DNA from: Mesorhizobium sp. Root102
Lineage (GTDB): Bacteria; Pseudomonadota; Alphaproteobacteria; Rhizobiales; Rhizobiaceae
Assembly (NCBI RefSeq): GCF_001425625.1
Contig: NZ_LMCP01000034.1
Coordinates: forward strand, 328,551-392,550
Reading direction: 5' to 3'
DNA: 64,000 nucleotides
Position numbers and translations under genes: made by a program. Positions 42,656 to 51,589 of this stretch are shown here, piece by piece; position 1 is the first letter of the stretch, and each line of letters starts with the position of its first letter. The notes beneath the pieces are model-generated. The model had not been told where the DNA came from. It ran no database searches and saw only the letters and a list, made by a program, of their open reading frames with translations.

Positions 42656-43825
42656 ATGACAGATATCAGGTCCTCGCGCATCGAATGCCTGGACGGGCTT
42701 CGGGCGCTCGCCGCGATCTGGGTGCTTGTCGGGCACTGCCTGCTGTTGACCGGCTGGAGCGTTCCCATCCTGGGCGAGCCGGATCTTGGCGTCGACCTGT
42801 TCATCATGCTGTCCGGCTTCCTGATGGTGTTCCACTATAACCTGCGCCAAGACAAGGAGCCCTGGCAAAGGCCGGCGACCTGGCTGAAATTCTGGACCCG
42901 ACGCTATTTCCGGATAGCGCCGCTGTTCTACGTCATGCTTTTCGTGGCTCTGGCGCTTGGCCCTTATCTTTACGATTGCAGGACCGTCATCGACGATTTC
43001 CTCCTGAGATCGCACCAGGCGCCTGAACGCTACCTGGACAGCGGCGTGAAAAACATCGTTGCCCACCTTCTGTTCCTGTTCGGCCTGGTGCCGAATCTTG
43101 CCTACCGCACGCCGCTCCCCGACTGGAGCCTGGGGCTGGAGATGCAGTTTTACGCGGTCTTTCCGGCCGTCATGCTGCTTGTGCGCTGGCTCGGCTGGGA
43201 AAGGAGCGCCGTCCTGGTCGCGGCCGCCGGTTGCGCCATCGTGTTTGCGATGGGGCGATTGTCGGTGCATTTTCCGATGCCGTCGTTCCTGCCGCTAAAG
43301 ATGCAGATATTCCTGTGCGGCATGCTGCTGGCGGGCGTCGTGCATCAAAGCCGGCCCCGGCCGATCCTCTATCTGGCATTGGCACTGCTGCTGGCGGCGC
43401 TGCCTTTTGGCGGCGGCTACGGACTGGGCAAGCTGCTGGTGCGTGAAGCGCTGGTGGCGGGCTTCTTCGCCTTGGTTCTTTACCGCATGCTGCCGGGAGC
43501 GGCGGGAACGCTGGCGAGGGCGATAGCCACGACGCTCAGCAACCGGTTCTTTCATCTCATGGGAGAACTTTCCTTCAGCATCTACCTGATCCACCTCCTG
43601 GTGTTGCAGCCTGTCGCGGCGTTCGTCATCGACCAATACGGCCACGGGCTGGCGGCGCCACTGCGTTTCGCCATCGTCGTTGCCGTCGTCCTGCCGACGG
43701 TGACCTTGCTGTCCTGGATCACCTATAATCTGATCGAGGTGCCGGGCCAGAAGGCGGGGCGCTTCGTCGTCCGGCGCTTTGGCCGCAGGACCGGGCCGGT
43801 GCTCAAGACGACGCCGGCCGAGTAG
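42656..43825 (+). CDS. Acyltransferase-3 (OafA/YrhL-type) membrane protein, prophage cargo
   Basis: A 389-residue integral membrane protein with about 10 helices and the acyltransferase-3 signature: RIECLDGLRALAAIWVLVGH with the catalytic-region His, LGVDLFIMLSGFLM and FWTRRYFRIAPLFYVM. Such enzymes O-acetylate sugars or surface polysaccharides. In a prophage this is typical of surface modification after lysogeny. An ATG at 42635 is also possible; further upstream the sequence is repeat element. Confidence 0.88.
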   Translation: MTDIRSSRIECLDGLRALAAIWVLVGHCLLLTGWSVPILGEPDLGVDLFIMLSGFLMVFHYNLRQDKEPWQRPATWLKFWTRRYFRIAPLFYVMLFVALALGPYLYDCRTVIDDFLLRSHQAPERYLDSGVKNIVAHLLFLFGLVPNLAYRTPLPDWSLGLEMQFYAVFPAVMLLVRWLGWERSAVLVAAAGCAIVFAMGRLSVHFPMPSFLPLKMQIFLCGMLLAGVVHQSRPRPILYLALALLLAALPFGGGYGLGKLLVREALVAGFFALVLYRMLPGAAGTLARAIATTLSNRFFHLMGELSFSIYLIHLLVLQPVAAFVIDQYGHGLAAPLRFAIVVAVVLPTVTLLSWITYNLIEVPGQKAGRFVVRRFGRRTGPVLKTTPAE

Positions 43826-43837
43826 CGGCGCCGTCAA

Positions 43838-44046
43838 TCTCCCTCCTTGAGGGGAGGGATGCCGCCGAAGGCGGCAGAGGGGGTCCGTACGACTGGACGC
43901 GACCTTCAGGCTCGAAAAGAGAATGCTAGCGCTCCACGCGAGACGACCCCTCTGGCCTGCCGGCCGATCGTCGTTCGGAAAGCCAAGCAATTGGCTTTCC
44001 GTCCGCTGCGCCGACCACTCCTCAACCCCCTCGAGGAGGGAGATTA
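43838..44046. repeat. Mosaic palindromic repeat element
   Basis: About 210 bp with end arms CTCCCTCCTTGAGGGGAGGG and the complement-like CCCCCTCGAGGAGGGAG, an inner AAGCCAAGCAATTGGCTTTCC and a Pro/Arg-rich GC core. The element at 58187-58470 is a longer close copy. Confidence 0.8.
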
Positions 44047-44109
44047 GCGGCTTCGCCCGTCTCCTCCTTCCCGCACCAATTCCTTTCCTCACCTCAGCGA
44101 GGCCATCTC

Positions 44110-45861
44110 ATGACCGATTCCCGCGCCCGCGATATCCTGTGCCACCAGTCCGAGCTCGAGAGCGAGCGCAGCCAGTATGAGGCTGTGTGGGAGCAGGTGG
44201 CGGAGTTCTGCGACCCCGACGCGCCCGATATCTGGAGCGGCCGCCGAACCGGTAGCCCGGACTCGCAGGCCGAGCGGCAGGAGCGGCGTGGCGCCCGTGT
44301 CTACGCCAACACCATCAACTCGGCCGCCAACCGGCTGGCCGCAGGGCTCGAAAGCCTGATCATTCCGCAGTCGGAAAAATGGCATGGCCTGTCGACGGCG
44401 GCCATGAACGACGAGGAGACCGACGAGGAAAAGGAATGGGCGGAGGCCTTGCGCGATTTCCTGTTTGCGCTGCGCTACTCCGCCAATTCGAATTTCGTGC
44501 CGGCGACCCAAGCCTGCCTGCGCAATGTCGTGCGCTACGGTCCGGCCTATCTCTATGCCGAGGAAGGGTTCGGCGCGACGCTGATCCGCTATGCCTCGAT
44601 CCCCGTGGTCGAGGGCTATCTCTGCCGCAACCGCTGGGGCCAGGTCGACATTTTCCACCGTCGTTACGAGCGCACGGCGCGGCAAGCGGCGCAGCTGCTC
44701 GGCTATGACAGACTGCCGGCGCGGATAAAAGTGCTGGTCGACGATCCGGCCAAGTGCGAGACGAAGATCTCGCTGATCCAGTGCATCCAGCCGCGCGACG
44801 AGCGCAAAATGTATCGGCTGGGCGGCCAGTACCAGTATCTCGACACGGAATTCGCCTCCTACCACGTCATCGAGGACGAGGAGGAGATTGTCCGCGAGAG
44901 CGGCTTCCGCACCTTCCCGGTGTCGACCTTCAACTGGCGCCGCTACGAGGGCGACCCTTACGGCATCTCGCCGACCATCGAGGCGCTGACCACCGTGCGC
45001 GAAGAGAACGCCGTGCGCCGCTCGGGGCTTCGCGCGCTGCAGCAGATCACCGATCCAGCCACCGCCTCGAAGGCCCGGCTCGACTATGTGCCGGTGCTCA
45101 ACCCGGGCGAGAATTATCCCGGCCTGATCGACGACAATGGCAGGCCGCTGATCGCGCCGATCTCGACCGGGCAGAACCCGACCTATGCCTTCAACTACGC
45201 GCAGAGCCGCGCCGACGAGATCCGCGACATGATGTTCGTCAATCTGTTCCAGACGCTGGTGCAGAACCCGCAGATGACGGCGACCGAGGCGCTGATCAGG
45301 CAAGAGGAAAAGGGCGCGCTGCTCGGGCCGTCCGGCTCGATCATCCAGGCGGGCTTTGCCACCAATCTCGACCGCGAGCTCGGCATTCTGGAGGACAAGG
45401 GGCTCTATGACGAGGACAGCCGCTTCCTGCCGCCGGACAGTCTTGCCGGCAAGGCGGTGCGGCCGACCTTCACCGGCCCGCTCGACGTGCTGCGCCGCTC
45501 GGCCGAGGCGCGCGACACCATCCAGGTGGTGACGACGGCCATGCAGATGGCGCAGTTCGACCCTGGCGTGATGGACAACATCGACAGCGACGAGGCGATC
45601 AAGATCGTGCAGAGCGCCGGCCGCAGCCCGCAGCGCATCTTTCGGCGCAAGGAGGAGGTGGAAGAGTTGCGCGGCGCGAGAGCCAAGGCCCAAGAGGCGC
45701 AGGCCGGCATGGCGGCGATCGCCACGGCCGGCAGGGCGGCCAAGGATGCGGTGCCGGCCGCGGTGCAGGCGCGCGACAGCGGGTTGCTCGACGGGTTGCA
45801 AGACATGCTGCAGGGTGGCCAAGGCGGGCAGCCCGTCGGCCCGGCGGGTAACGGCGCATGA
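44110..45861 (+). CDS. Phage portal protein (T7-like head-tail connector)
   Basis: A 583-residue portal of the podovirus head-tail connector family. Typical blocks are LCHQSELESERSQYEAVWEQ, TINSAANRLAAGLESLIIPQ, FNWRRYEGDPYGISPTIEAL and the conserved MTATEALIRQEEKGALLGPS. It forms the dodecameric ring through which DNA enters and exits. ATG at 44110. It overlaps the next gene by 4 nt. Confidence 0.92.
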   Translation: MTDSRARDILCHQSELESERSQYEAVWEQVAEFCDPDAPDIWSGRRTGSPDSQAERQERRGARVYANTINSAANRLAAGLESLIIPQSEKWHGLSTAAMNDEETDEEKEWAEALRDFLFALRYSANSNFVPATQACLRNVVRYGPAYLYAEEGFGATLIRYASIPVVEGYLCRNRWGQVDIFHRRYERTARQAAQLLGYDRLPARIKVLVDDPAKCETKISLIQCIQPRDERKMYRLGGQYQYLDTEFASYHVIEDEEEIVRESGFRTFPVSTFNWRRYEGDPYGISPTIEALTTVREENAVRRSGLRALQQITDPATASKARLDYVPVLNPGENYPGLIDDNGRPLIAPISTGQNPTYAFNYAQSRADEIRDMMFVNLFQTLVQNPQMTATEALIRQEEKGALLGPSGSIIQAGFATNLDRELGILEDKGLYDEDSRFLPPDSLAGKAVRPTFTGPLDVLRRSAEARDTIQVVTTAMQMAQFDPGVMDNIDSDEAIKIVQSAGRSPQRIFRRKEEVEELRGARAKAQEAQAGMAAIATAGRAAKDAVPAAVQARDSGLLDGLQDMLQGGQGGQPVGPAGNGA

Positions 45862-46178
45862 GCCGGAAACGCTTCGCTCATTCCGGCCAGGCCGGCAGTC
45901 CTGCCAGGGCCCGAGACGCGCTGGCCAAGGCGTATCTCAGGGTGTTTTCAGGCGAGGATGGCGAGATGGTGCTCGCCGACCTCGCGGCGACGACAGGCTA
46001 TTACCGGCGTCCGTCCTATGGCGAGTGGATGGCACGGACCAGGACACCGAACGGGTTCGAATTGCACAGCGCCTTGAGCAATGCGCGCGCCGAGGTGGTG
46101 CAGCACATTATGGGGTTCCTGACGCTGGATGAGGCGCAGTTGGCGGCGCTGGAGAAGGCGGCACGGGCGGAGGGGTAG
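45858..46178 (+). CDS. Bbp19-like phage protein
   Basis: A 106-residue protein with ARDALAKAYLRVFSGEDGEM and VLADLAATTGYYRRPS, as in Bbp19-like small phage proteins usually encoded near portal and scaffold genes. The C-terminal AALEKAARAEG and its DNA recur as the end of the orphan ORF at 49327-49533. Confidence 0.7.
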   Translation: MSRKRFAHSGQAGSPARARDALAKAYLRVFSGEDGEMVLADLAATTGYYRRPSYGEWMARTRTPNGFELHSALSNARAEVVQHIMGFLTLDEAQLAALEKAARAEG

Positions 46179-46183
46179 GCGGT
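46142..46183. repeat. 42-bp direct repeat, left copy
   Basis: This sequence (starting GGCGGCGCTGGAGAAGGC, ending GGAGGGGTAGGCGGT) recurs at 49497-49538 with three mismatches. The pair brackets the first toxin-immunity cassette and marks a duplication or recombination junction. Confidence 0.85.
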
Positions 46184-46192
46184 ATTCAGGAA

Positions 46193-46330
46193 GCTGCGCT
46201 CCTCTCCCCGTCTCTATACGGGGAGAGGATGCCGGCAGGCAGGTGAGGGGCGGCGCCAGCATCTCGGAACTTAGCGCTGCCCCTCATCCCCCTCCGGGAC
46301 CTTGTCCCCGTAGAACGGGGAGAAGGGGCC
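46193..46330. repeat. Intergenic mosaic repeat
   Basis: Contains the CTCTCCCCGTCTCTATACGG hairpin and GCCGGCAGGCAGGTGAGGGG block also found at 15950-16000, then a second TTGTCCCCGTAGAACGGGG hairpin. No coding potential. Confidence 0.7.
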
Positions 46331-46535
46331 AGTCGTGGTCGCCGCGGCTCCGTGGCGTGGTCGCGCTGCCGATGAGGTCCATTGACCCACCCAGGCAGCA
46401 CCGCTGCTCCAGGATTTCTCCAAAAAGTCGATCCGACAAAACCCGCGAAGGCGACAGCCAGCGTGCGACCCGGCCGTGCCGTGATCGCCAGCGCCGCGCC
46501 CTTTTGTTCAAAGCCAGTTGGGCAGGAAACAGCCA

Positions 46536-48932
46536 ATGGTCCACATCATCCCCCTCTCCATTGCTCAGCGCCGGCTCGATACCGGCAACGCGGTGCAATA
46601 TCCGCAGGGGTCGCCGATCGGCGGCGCCATGCAGAGGCTCGGCGACGAGTTCTCGGCCATCGCCGCGCGCTACCAGCAGATGAAAGACCAGCAGGAGGCG
46701 TTCGACGCCGAGCTGGCGCGCCGCCGGTTCACCGGCCGGATCGCGCAGGCGGAAGACCAGGTGGCGGCGAACGCGCCGGCCGATGGCGCCGGCCTGCACG
46801 AGACCATGTACGGCTTGGTCGATCCGCGCACCGGCCGGGTGGTCAAATCAGGCCTGTTCGACACGCTGTTTGACGATGCCTTGCCTGATATGCCCGAGAG
46901 CCAGCGCGCCGGTTTCGCCAGGCAGAAGGAGACGATGCGCGCGGTTGGCGCGCGGCGCATGGCGCTGCGGCAGCTTCAGCGGCGTCAGGACTACGAGCAG
47001 GCGCAGGTCGACACGGCGCTCAAGACCAGCGCCATCGCCATCGGCAACGCCAACCCCGACGATCCCGTCACCTTCGAAGCAGCCCGCCAGGAAGGGCTCG
47101 ACTTGATCGACAAGATGGGGCTCGACCCGGGGATCAGGCAGCAGAAGGTCAAAGACTGGTTCAGCACCGCCGCAAAGACGCGCTTCGAGGCGTTGATCGC
47201 CAAGGATCCGCAGCGGGCGCTGGAGATGTTCGGGGGAGGGACGCCGGCAGCCTCTTCCGGCAGCGATGCCTTCGGCGATGTCGCGCAAACCGCAGGCGCC
47301 TCTGGCAGCTCAAAGATGGCTGCGGGAAAAGGTGACCGCGTTGGCAAACAGACGCCGGAAGAGATGCTGGCGCAGGTGTTTCGGGACGACCTTCCGCAAC
47401 AGGAACAGGCCGCGCTGGTTCGACAGGCTGAGGTGGCCAAAACGGCTCAGCAGGTTGAGCTTCGCACCAACATCGGTCTCGCCGAGCAGAACGCGCCGGA
47501 CGCTATCGCAAGGACCGGCGCCTATTCCGGCAAGATGCCTGGCCGGGACGCATTCAGGATCGCCTATGGGCTCGATGAGGGCGACCAGCACTTCCGGGAC
47601 TTTGACTGGCGAGCCGATGTCGGTCGTCAGGTTTTCGGCATGCGCACCATGCCGAACCAGGCAATTCATGCCGCCCTTCGCGACGCCGATTCCGGGCCGA
47701 ACGGTTCGCAGGAAGACCAGACGCGCCGTGAGGCGACCGCCGCTGCGGTAGGGCTGGTGATGAATCACAGACGAGCCGATGGCGGGGGCTATGTCAGCGA
47801 AGTGTTTTCCAATGTCGATGCCGCCTGGAAAGCCGTGATCGGCGGTGGGCTCGAGGATCCAAATGGCTATGACAAGGATGCCTATGACAAAGCGATAGCC
47901 ATATCTGTCGCCGCGCAGGAACAACTGGGTATTGAGAACCCTCAGCCCGTGCCGTTGTCCATCGTCCGTGATCTCTCCGATAATTACGACAGCCCGAGTT
48001 CATACCAGCAGGAGATAAACGCGAAGGTAAGCGGGCTGCTTGCGGGAACGTCCGGCCCTGTCGCTCGAGCAGCCGTGGCCCGGCAACTGGCCGATGCCGG
48101 TCTGGGTTGGATCATCCCGGTTGCTGGCTACAAGACCCCTTCGGCGCTCTCGGTGTTCGCATCAGACGCAAAAGCCCTTGGCAAGGTGGCCGCCAATGCA
48201 GGGATCGCCCTCGCCAACGTAAATGATTGGATTGCCTACGGCATGTCCGGAGGAACGATCAGCCCTCCAGATTACAAGGATGCCTATTACGAGCCGTCGG
48301 ACCGTGTTGAGAGCCTGATGATGCATCAGGGATCTGATGCGTTGGGCTGGGCGATACCGTGGCCCGCGTTTGGTCGCGCTGCTGTCGCCGCGAAGGGCAT
48401 ACCCCGCTCACTTGAGCCGTTGAGTGCCCTTGTGGCGGGGCGTGCCGAAAGTCTCGTAGCCAAAGAGCTTCCCGGTGAGCTGTCTAAGGAAGGCGCGGGG
48501 CTCGTCGAAGGTGGCAGCGGCACGCGACAGTCAGATGTCGCGGCAAATGGCAAAGCCGCCGAAGTTTTGCTCGGTAAATCCGCTGGCAAGGACGCACGGC
48601 CGACCGTCGCTCTCGATCTCCCCTCGGGCAGTTTCTCAATGTCAGATTGGGCAGATTATCCGATAGCGGTTGTTCCCAAGCCAGAGGGACCATTCATACG
48701 GCTAGAAGGTACAGAGCACAAAGCTGCTAGAAAAGCGGCCGATAAAGCCAATCGCATTATCCGCCGAAAGCGAGGACTTGTCGGCCAGCCCGTGGATGTG
48801 CATGAAATCAAGCCAGTGAAGTTTGGCGGGAGTCCCACCGATGCGTCCAACAAGGTCATTCTGCCCCGCGAAGTTCATCAGCAGCAGGTTACGCCATGGT
48901 GGAATAAACTACTGAAAGACGTAGGAGAATAG
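46536..48932 (+). CDS. Phage internal virion-type protein with C-terminal HNH-like toxin domain
   Basis: A 798-residue protein. Residues about 1-150 (MVHIIPLSIAQRRLDTGNAV..., YQQMKDQQEAFDAELARRRF, GLFDTLFDDALPDMPESQRA) are almost identical to the paralog at 59700, whose place directly after a Gp14-like gene suggests an ejection protein. The middle diverges. The last ~70 residues are a separate basic module with VDVHEIKPVKFGGSPTDASN and a late VILPREVHQQQVTPWWNKL, which looks like an HNH-type nuclease toxin (HxxxP, GG, N, H, WW pattern). Immediately followed by a SMI1/KNR4 gene, the usual immunity partner of such toxins. The toxin role is inferred. Confidence 0.75.
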   Translation: MVHIIPLSIAQRRLDTGNAVQYPQGSPIGGAMQRLGDEFSAIAARYQQMKDQQEAFDAELARRRFTGRIAQAEDQVAANAPADGAGLHETMYGLVDPRTGRVVKSGLFDTLFDDALPDMPESQRAGFARQKETMRAVGARRMALRQLQRRQDYEQAQVDTALKTSAIAIGNANPDDPVTFEAARQEGLDLIDKMGLDPGIRQQKVKDWFSTAAKTRFEALIAKDPQRALEMFGGGTPAASSGSDAFGDVAQTAGASGSSKMAAGKGDRVGKQTPEEMLAQVFRDDLPQQEQAALVRQAEVAKTAQQVELRTNIGLAEQNAPDAIARTGAYSGKMPGRDAFRIAYGLDEGDQHFRDFDWRADVGRQVFGMRTMPNQAIHAALRDADSGPNGSQEDQTRREATAAAVGLVMNHRRADGGGYVSEVFSNVDAAWKAVIGGGLEDPNGYDKDAYDKAIAISVAAQEQLGIENPQPVPLSIVRDLSDNYDSPSSYQQEINAKVSGLLAGTSGPVARAAVARQLADAGLGWIIPVAGYKTPSALSVFASDAKALGKVAANAGIALANVNDWIAYGMSGGTISPPDYKDAYYEPSDRVESLMMHQGSDALGWAIPWPAFGRAAVAAKGIPRSLEPLSALVAGRAESLVAKELPGELSKEGAGLVEGGSGTRQSDVAANGKAAEVLLGKSAGKDARPTVALDLPSGSFSMSDWADYPIAVVPKPEGPFIRLEGTEHKAARKAADKANRIIRRKRGLVGQPVDVHEIKPVKFGGSPTDASNKVILPREVHQQQVTPWWNKLLKDVGE

Positions 48933-48934
48933 CA

Positions 48935-49330
48935 GTGAGATATACTCTAACTGAGGGACGTTTCGACCCACCGGCTGAAGCCGCAATTGTCGATGGACTG
49001 TCCGCAAACCTGGGAGTGACGCTGCCCAAGGATTACACCAAATTCCTTAAGGAGCATAATGGAGGGGAAGGCTTCATCGGCGACAGCTATATAATTTTTT
49101 TCAAAGCCGAAGAGTTGGTGGAATTCAATCGAGAATATGAGGTTGAAAAATACGCACCAGGCATCCTGTTGTTTGCATCAAACGGAGGAGGGGAAGCCTA
49201 TGGCTTCGACACCCACGAAGTGGAAATGCCAATCGTGCGCATCCCCTTTATATTTATGGAACGGCAATCCGCCGAGACGATAGCGCGAGACCTCGCCGAT
49301 CTATTTGCTACGCTGGAGGACTTGAAATGA
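48935..49330 (+). CDS. SMI1/KNR4 (SUKH) family putative immunity protein
   Basis: A 131-residue protein of the SUKH superfamily: LGVTLPKDYTKFLKEHNGGE, IIFFKAEELVEFNREYEVEK and EAYGFDTHEVEMPIVRIPFI. SUKH proteins commonly neutralise secreted nuclease toxins. It starts 2 nt after the toxin gene stop (GTG at 48935), so they are cotranscribed. Confidence 0.85.
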   Translation: MRYTLTEGRFDPPAEAAIVDGLSANLGVTLPKDYTKFLKEHNGGEGFIGDSYIIFFKAEELVEFNREYEVEKYAPGILLFASNGGGEAYGFDTHEVEMPIVRIPFIFMERQSAETIARDLADLFATLEDLK

Positions 49331-49533
49331 GCGTACAAGATACAGCTTCTCGCTCCAAGGGCATGGAACTGTTCGAGGTCAAACCGATTGCGGTTGGCGG
49401 CGATCCAGTCAGTTTGGAGAACAAGATCTGGTTGACCAGACAACAGCATTTTGAAGTGGTGCGCTTCTGGAATCGAACTATCGAAATTCAGCGTAAGGCG
49501 GCACTGGAGAAGGCTTCACGGGCGGAGGGGTAG
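49327..49533 (+). CDS. Orphan toxin-like module fused to Bbp19-like tail
   Basis: A 68-residue ORF overlapping the immunity gene by ATGA. Its core FEVKPIAVGGDPVSLENKIW and RQQHFEVVRFWN aligns in pattern with the toxin end at 48932 (HEIKPVKFGG... and VHQQQVTPWW). It then ends in AALEKASRAEG, a copy of the end of the 45858 gene. It lacks an N-terminal delivery part, so it looks like a displaced cassette joined by recombination. Confidence 0.6.
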   Translation: MSVQDTASRSKGMELFEVKPIAVGGDPVSLENKIWLTRQQHFEVVRFWNRTIEIQRKAALEKASRAEG

Positions 49534-49538
49534 GCGGT
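49497..49538. repeat. 42-bp direct repeat, right copy
   Basis: Right copy of the repeat at 46142-46183, 39 of 42 positions the same. Confidence 0.85.
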
Positions 49539-49544
49539 GGCGAT

Positions 49545-49640
49545 CAAGCTACCTTGCCTGCCGACGTTCGTTGTTCGACCAGCCAAGCAATTGGCTTTTC
49601 GTCCGCTGCGCGGAACACTCCCCAACCCCACGAGCGGAGA
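49545..49640. repeat. Fragment of the prophage mosaic repeat
   Basis: Contains AGCCAAGCAATTGGCTTTTC followed by GTCCGCTGCGCGGAACACTC, the same inner block as in the elements at 43838 and 58187. Confidence 0.7.
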
Positions 49641-49749
49641 GCAACGCATCAAACATTCGGCCTCGTGTCAGGGCTGACCATATAAAGCGGCATCGTGATG
49701 CCGGAGACCACAGACGCTGGGCTATGCAAAGATGGCAAGGGAGTTAGTC

Positions 49750-50223
49750 ATGGAGAACACTACCAAACCTGACTTAAGCAGCGTCACACGTCTGCCTCCG
49801 GCCCATGTCAGCACCGGCGACGACGAGCTTGATTCCGCCCGGATCGAGGCGCGCCAATATCTTGAATTCTACACATGGGTATCGGCTATCAAGGGTGAAT
49901 ATCTTGGTTACGGCGCGGAAGGGATAATCTATATTTTCCTCTTCGAGATAGAGACCAGCCGAGCGGATGTGAATCCATGGACATGGGTGATCGTCGGGGA
50001 CGTGCCGCCGACGTACCTGCCAGCCGACGACGGAAAGACCCCGTTTGAGGCGCTGGATGGGTATATCGGTGCCCTTGAAGTCTGGGTTGAAGCTGCACGC
50101 AGCGGAAAGTCTGTAGCGGAATTGATACCGGTCGATGTCGACGCAAATCCCGCCAACGCCGAGATGCTAGCGAGCCGGCTCAAATTCCTTGATGAGAAGA
50201 TTTTGCCAGAGCTCAAAAGGTAA
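49750..50223 (+). CDS. Putative orphan immunity protein, paralog of 62084
   Basis: A 157-residue protein similar through most of its length to the protein at 62084-62563: VSAIKGEYLGYGAEGIIYIF, WTWVIVGDVPPTYLP, ALDGYIGALEVWVEAARSGK. The paralog sits directly after the second toxin, so this is probably an extra immunity gene against that toxin type, without its toxin. ATG at 49750 follows AAGGGAG; 49732 is an alternative. Family not named by me. Confidence 0.7.
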   Translation: MENTTKPDLSSVTRLPPAHVSTGDDELDSARIEARQYLEFYTWVSAIKGEYLGYGAEGIIYIFLFEIETSRADVNPWTWVIVGDVPPTYLPADDGKTPFEALDGYIGALEVWVEAARSGKSVAELIPVDVDANPANAEMLASRLKFLDEKILPELKR

Positions 50224-50400
50224 TTCGGACGATCGCGGCAAGCTGGAATTGGCGCCGTATTGCTGCCGCCTTGAGCCTTTTGCAGCGTCTTGATGGCCTC
50301 AGCCCTGGGCGATCCTGTCGCAACGTCGCTTGTCGGAAAAGGGGTGTCGCCAAGCTGGAACACCCCTCATCCGACCCTTCGGGCCACCTTCTCCCCGGTT

Positions 50401-51562
50401 GGGACTGTTGCAAAATTGGGTGGATGTGATTCCCTGTTTTTGAACAGGGGATCGTGCGATGACGACGAAGCCGAGCGGTCAGTTCAGTTTTGTGGAGGCC
50501 CTGCTGCCGCAGGGTCTTGGTCGGAGCGGTCGACTGGACCGGTTGTCGTCGCTGGTGAAGTGGTATCGGTTCGAGAAGATCCTGGCCCGGCTGCGTTCGC
50601 CGGCAGGACCAGGCCGGCCTGCCTACAATTCGCTGGTGATGTTCAAGGCGCTTCTGCTGCAATCCTTGTATGGACTGTCGGACAGCGAACTGGAGGAGGC
50701 GCTCGCCGATCGGCTGTCGTTTCGCCGCTTCGTTGGGCTGACGCTCGAGGAGAGGGTGCCCGACCACACCACGCTCAACCGCTTTCGCAATCTTCTCGTC
50801 GAGGCCGAACTTCTGGAGAAGCTGTTTGGCGAACTGGACCGGCAACTGGACAAGGCTGGGCTGATCCTGCGGCGCGGCACGATGCTCGATGCCACGGTGA
50901 TCGAGACGGCGGCGGCACGACCACCCAGTGGAGCGGCGCACGAGGCTGGCGATCCCGATGCCGGCTTTACACGCCGGCAGGGCAAGCCTGGCTCCTCCTA
51001 TGGCTACAAGGCCCATGTTGGTGTCGACCAGGGTTCTGGCCTGATCCGCCGGGTGAGGACGACAGCGGCCAACGTCAACGACACGGTCGAGGCGGATCAT
51101 CTGATCTGTGGCGACGAAGGTGCGGTGCTGGCGGATGCGGCCTATCACACCAAGGCGCGCGAGGTGTTGCTGAGGCAGCGCGGGATCAAGCCAAGACTGA
51201 TGCGGCGAGCCAACAAGCATCATCCGCGCCTGCCAGCGCGGCTGAAACACTTCAACCGGCTGATCGCACGGCAACGCTTTGCCGTCGAGACGACCTTTGC
51301 CACCTTGAAGAACCGCATGCGACTTTGCGCCATCCGCTATCGCGGCATGGCCAAGGCGGCAGGACAGGTTCTCATCGCTGCCATGGCCTTCAACATGCGC
51401 CGCTGGGTGACGCTCGCGACCTAGGCCTCGGCCGCACTGCGACCGAAATCCACCCAATACCTCAAAAGCAAGCCAATCCGGCCCAAAACCCGAGCCGCAA
51501 AGCACCACACACGGGGGTTGCCGTCTCTCCTTGCTCCCACAGCCTAATAATGCAACGGGCCC
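50401..51562 (+). mobile_element. IS5-family insertion sequence
   Basis: About 1.16 kb with imperfect terminal inverted repeats GGGACTGTTGCA (50401-50412) and its partner GGGCCCGTTGCA read from the right end (51562-51551). It carries one transposase. The flanks (CTTCTCCCCGG on the left, AGGGGGAGAAGGG on the right) are the two halves of a repeat hairpin, so the IS landed inside a palindromic repeat. No clear target duplication was seen. Confidence 0.85.
50459..51424 (+). CDS. IS5-family transposase
   Basis: A 321-residue DDE transposase of the IS5 type: N-terminal YNSLVMFKALLLQSLYGLSD, VPDHTTLNRFRNLL, first Asp in GTMLDATVIET, second Asp in YKAHVGVDQGSG and Glu in RQRFAVETTFATLKNRMRL. The frame is intact, so it may be active. 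Confidence 0.95.
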   Translation: MTTKPSGQFSFVEALLPQGLGRSGRLDRLSSLVKWYRFEKILARLRSPAGPGRPAYNSLVMFKALLLQSLYGLSDSELEEALADRLSFRRFVGLTLEERVPDHTTLNRFRNLLVEAELLEKLFGELDRQLDKAGLILRRGTMLDATVIETAAARPPSGAAHEAGDPDAGFTRRQGKPGSSYGYKAHVGVDQGSGLIRRVRTTAANVNDTVEADHLICGDEGAVLADAAYHTKAREVLLRQRGIKPRLMRRANKHHPRLPARLKHFNRLIARQRFAVETTFATLKNRMRLCAIRYRGMAKAAGQVLIAAMAFNMRRWVTLAT

Positions 51563-51589
51563 ACAGGGGGAGAAGGGAAGATCAGCGCC

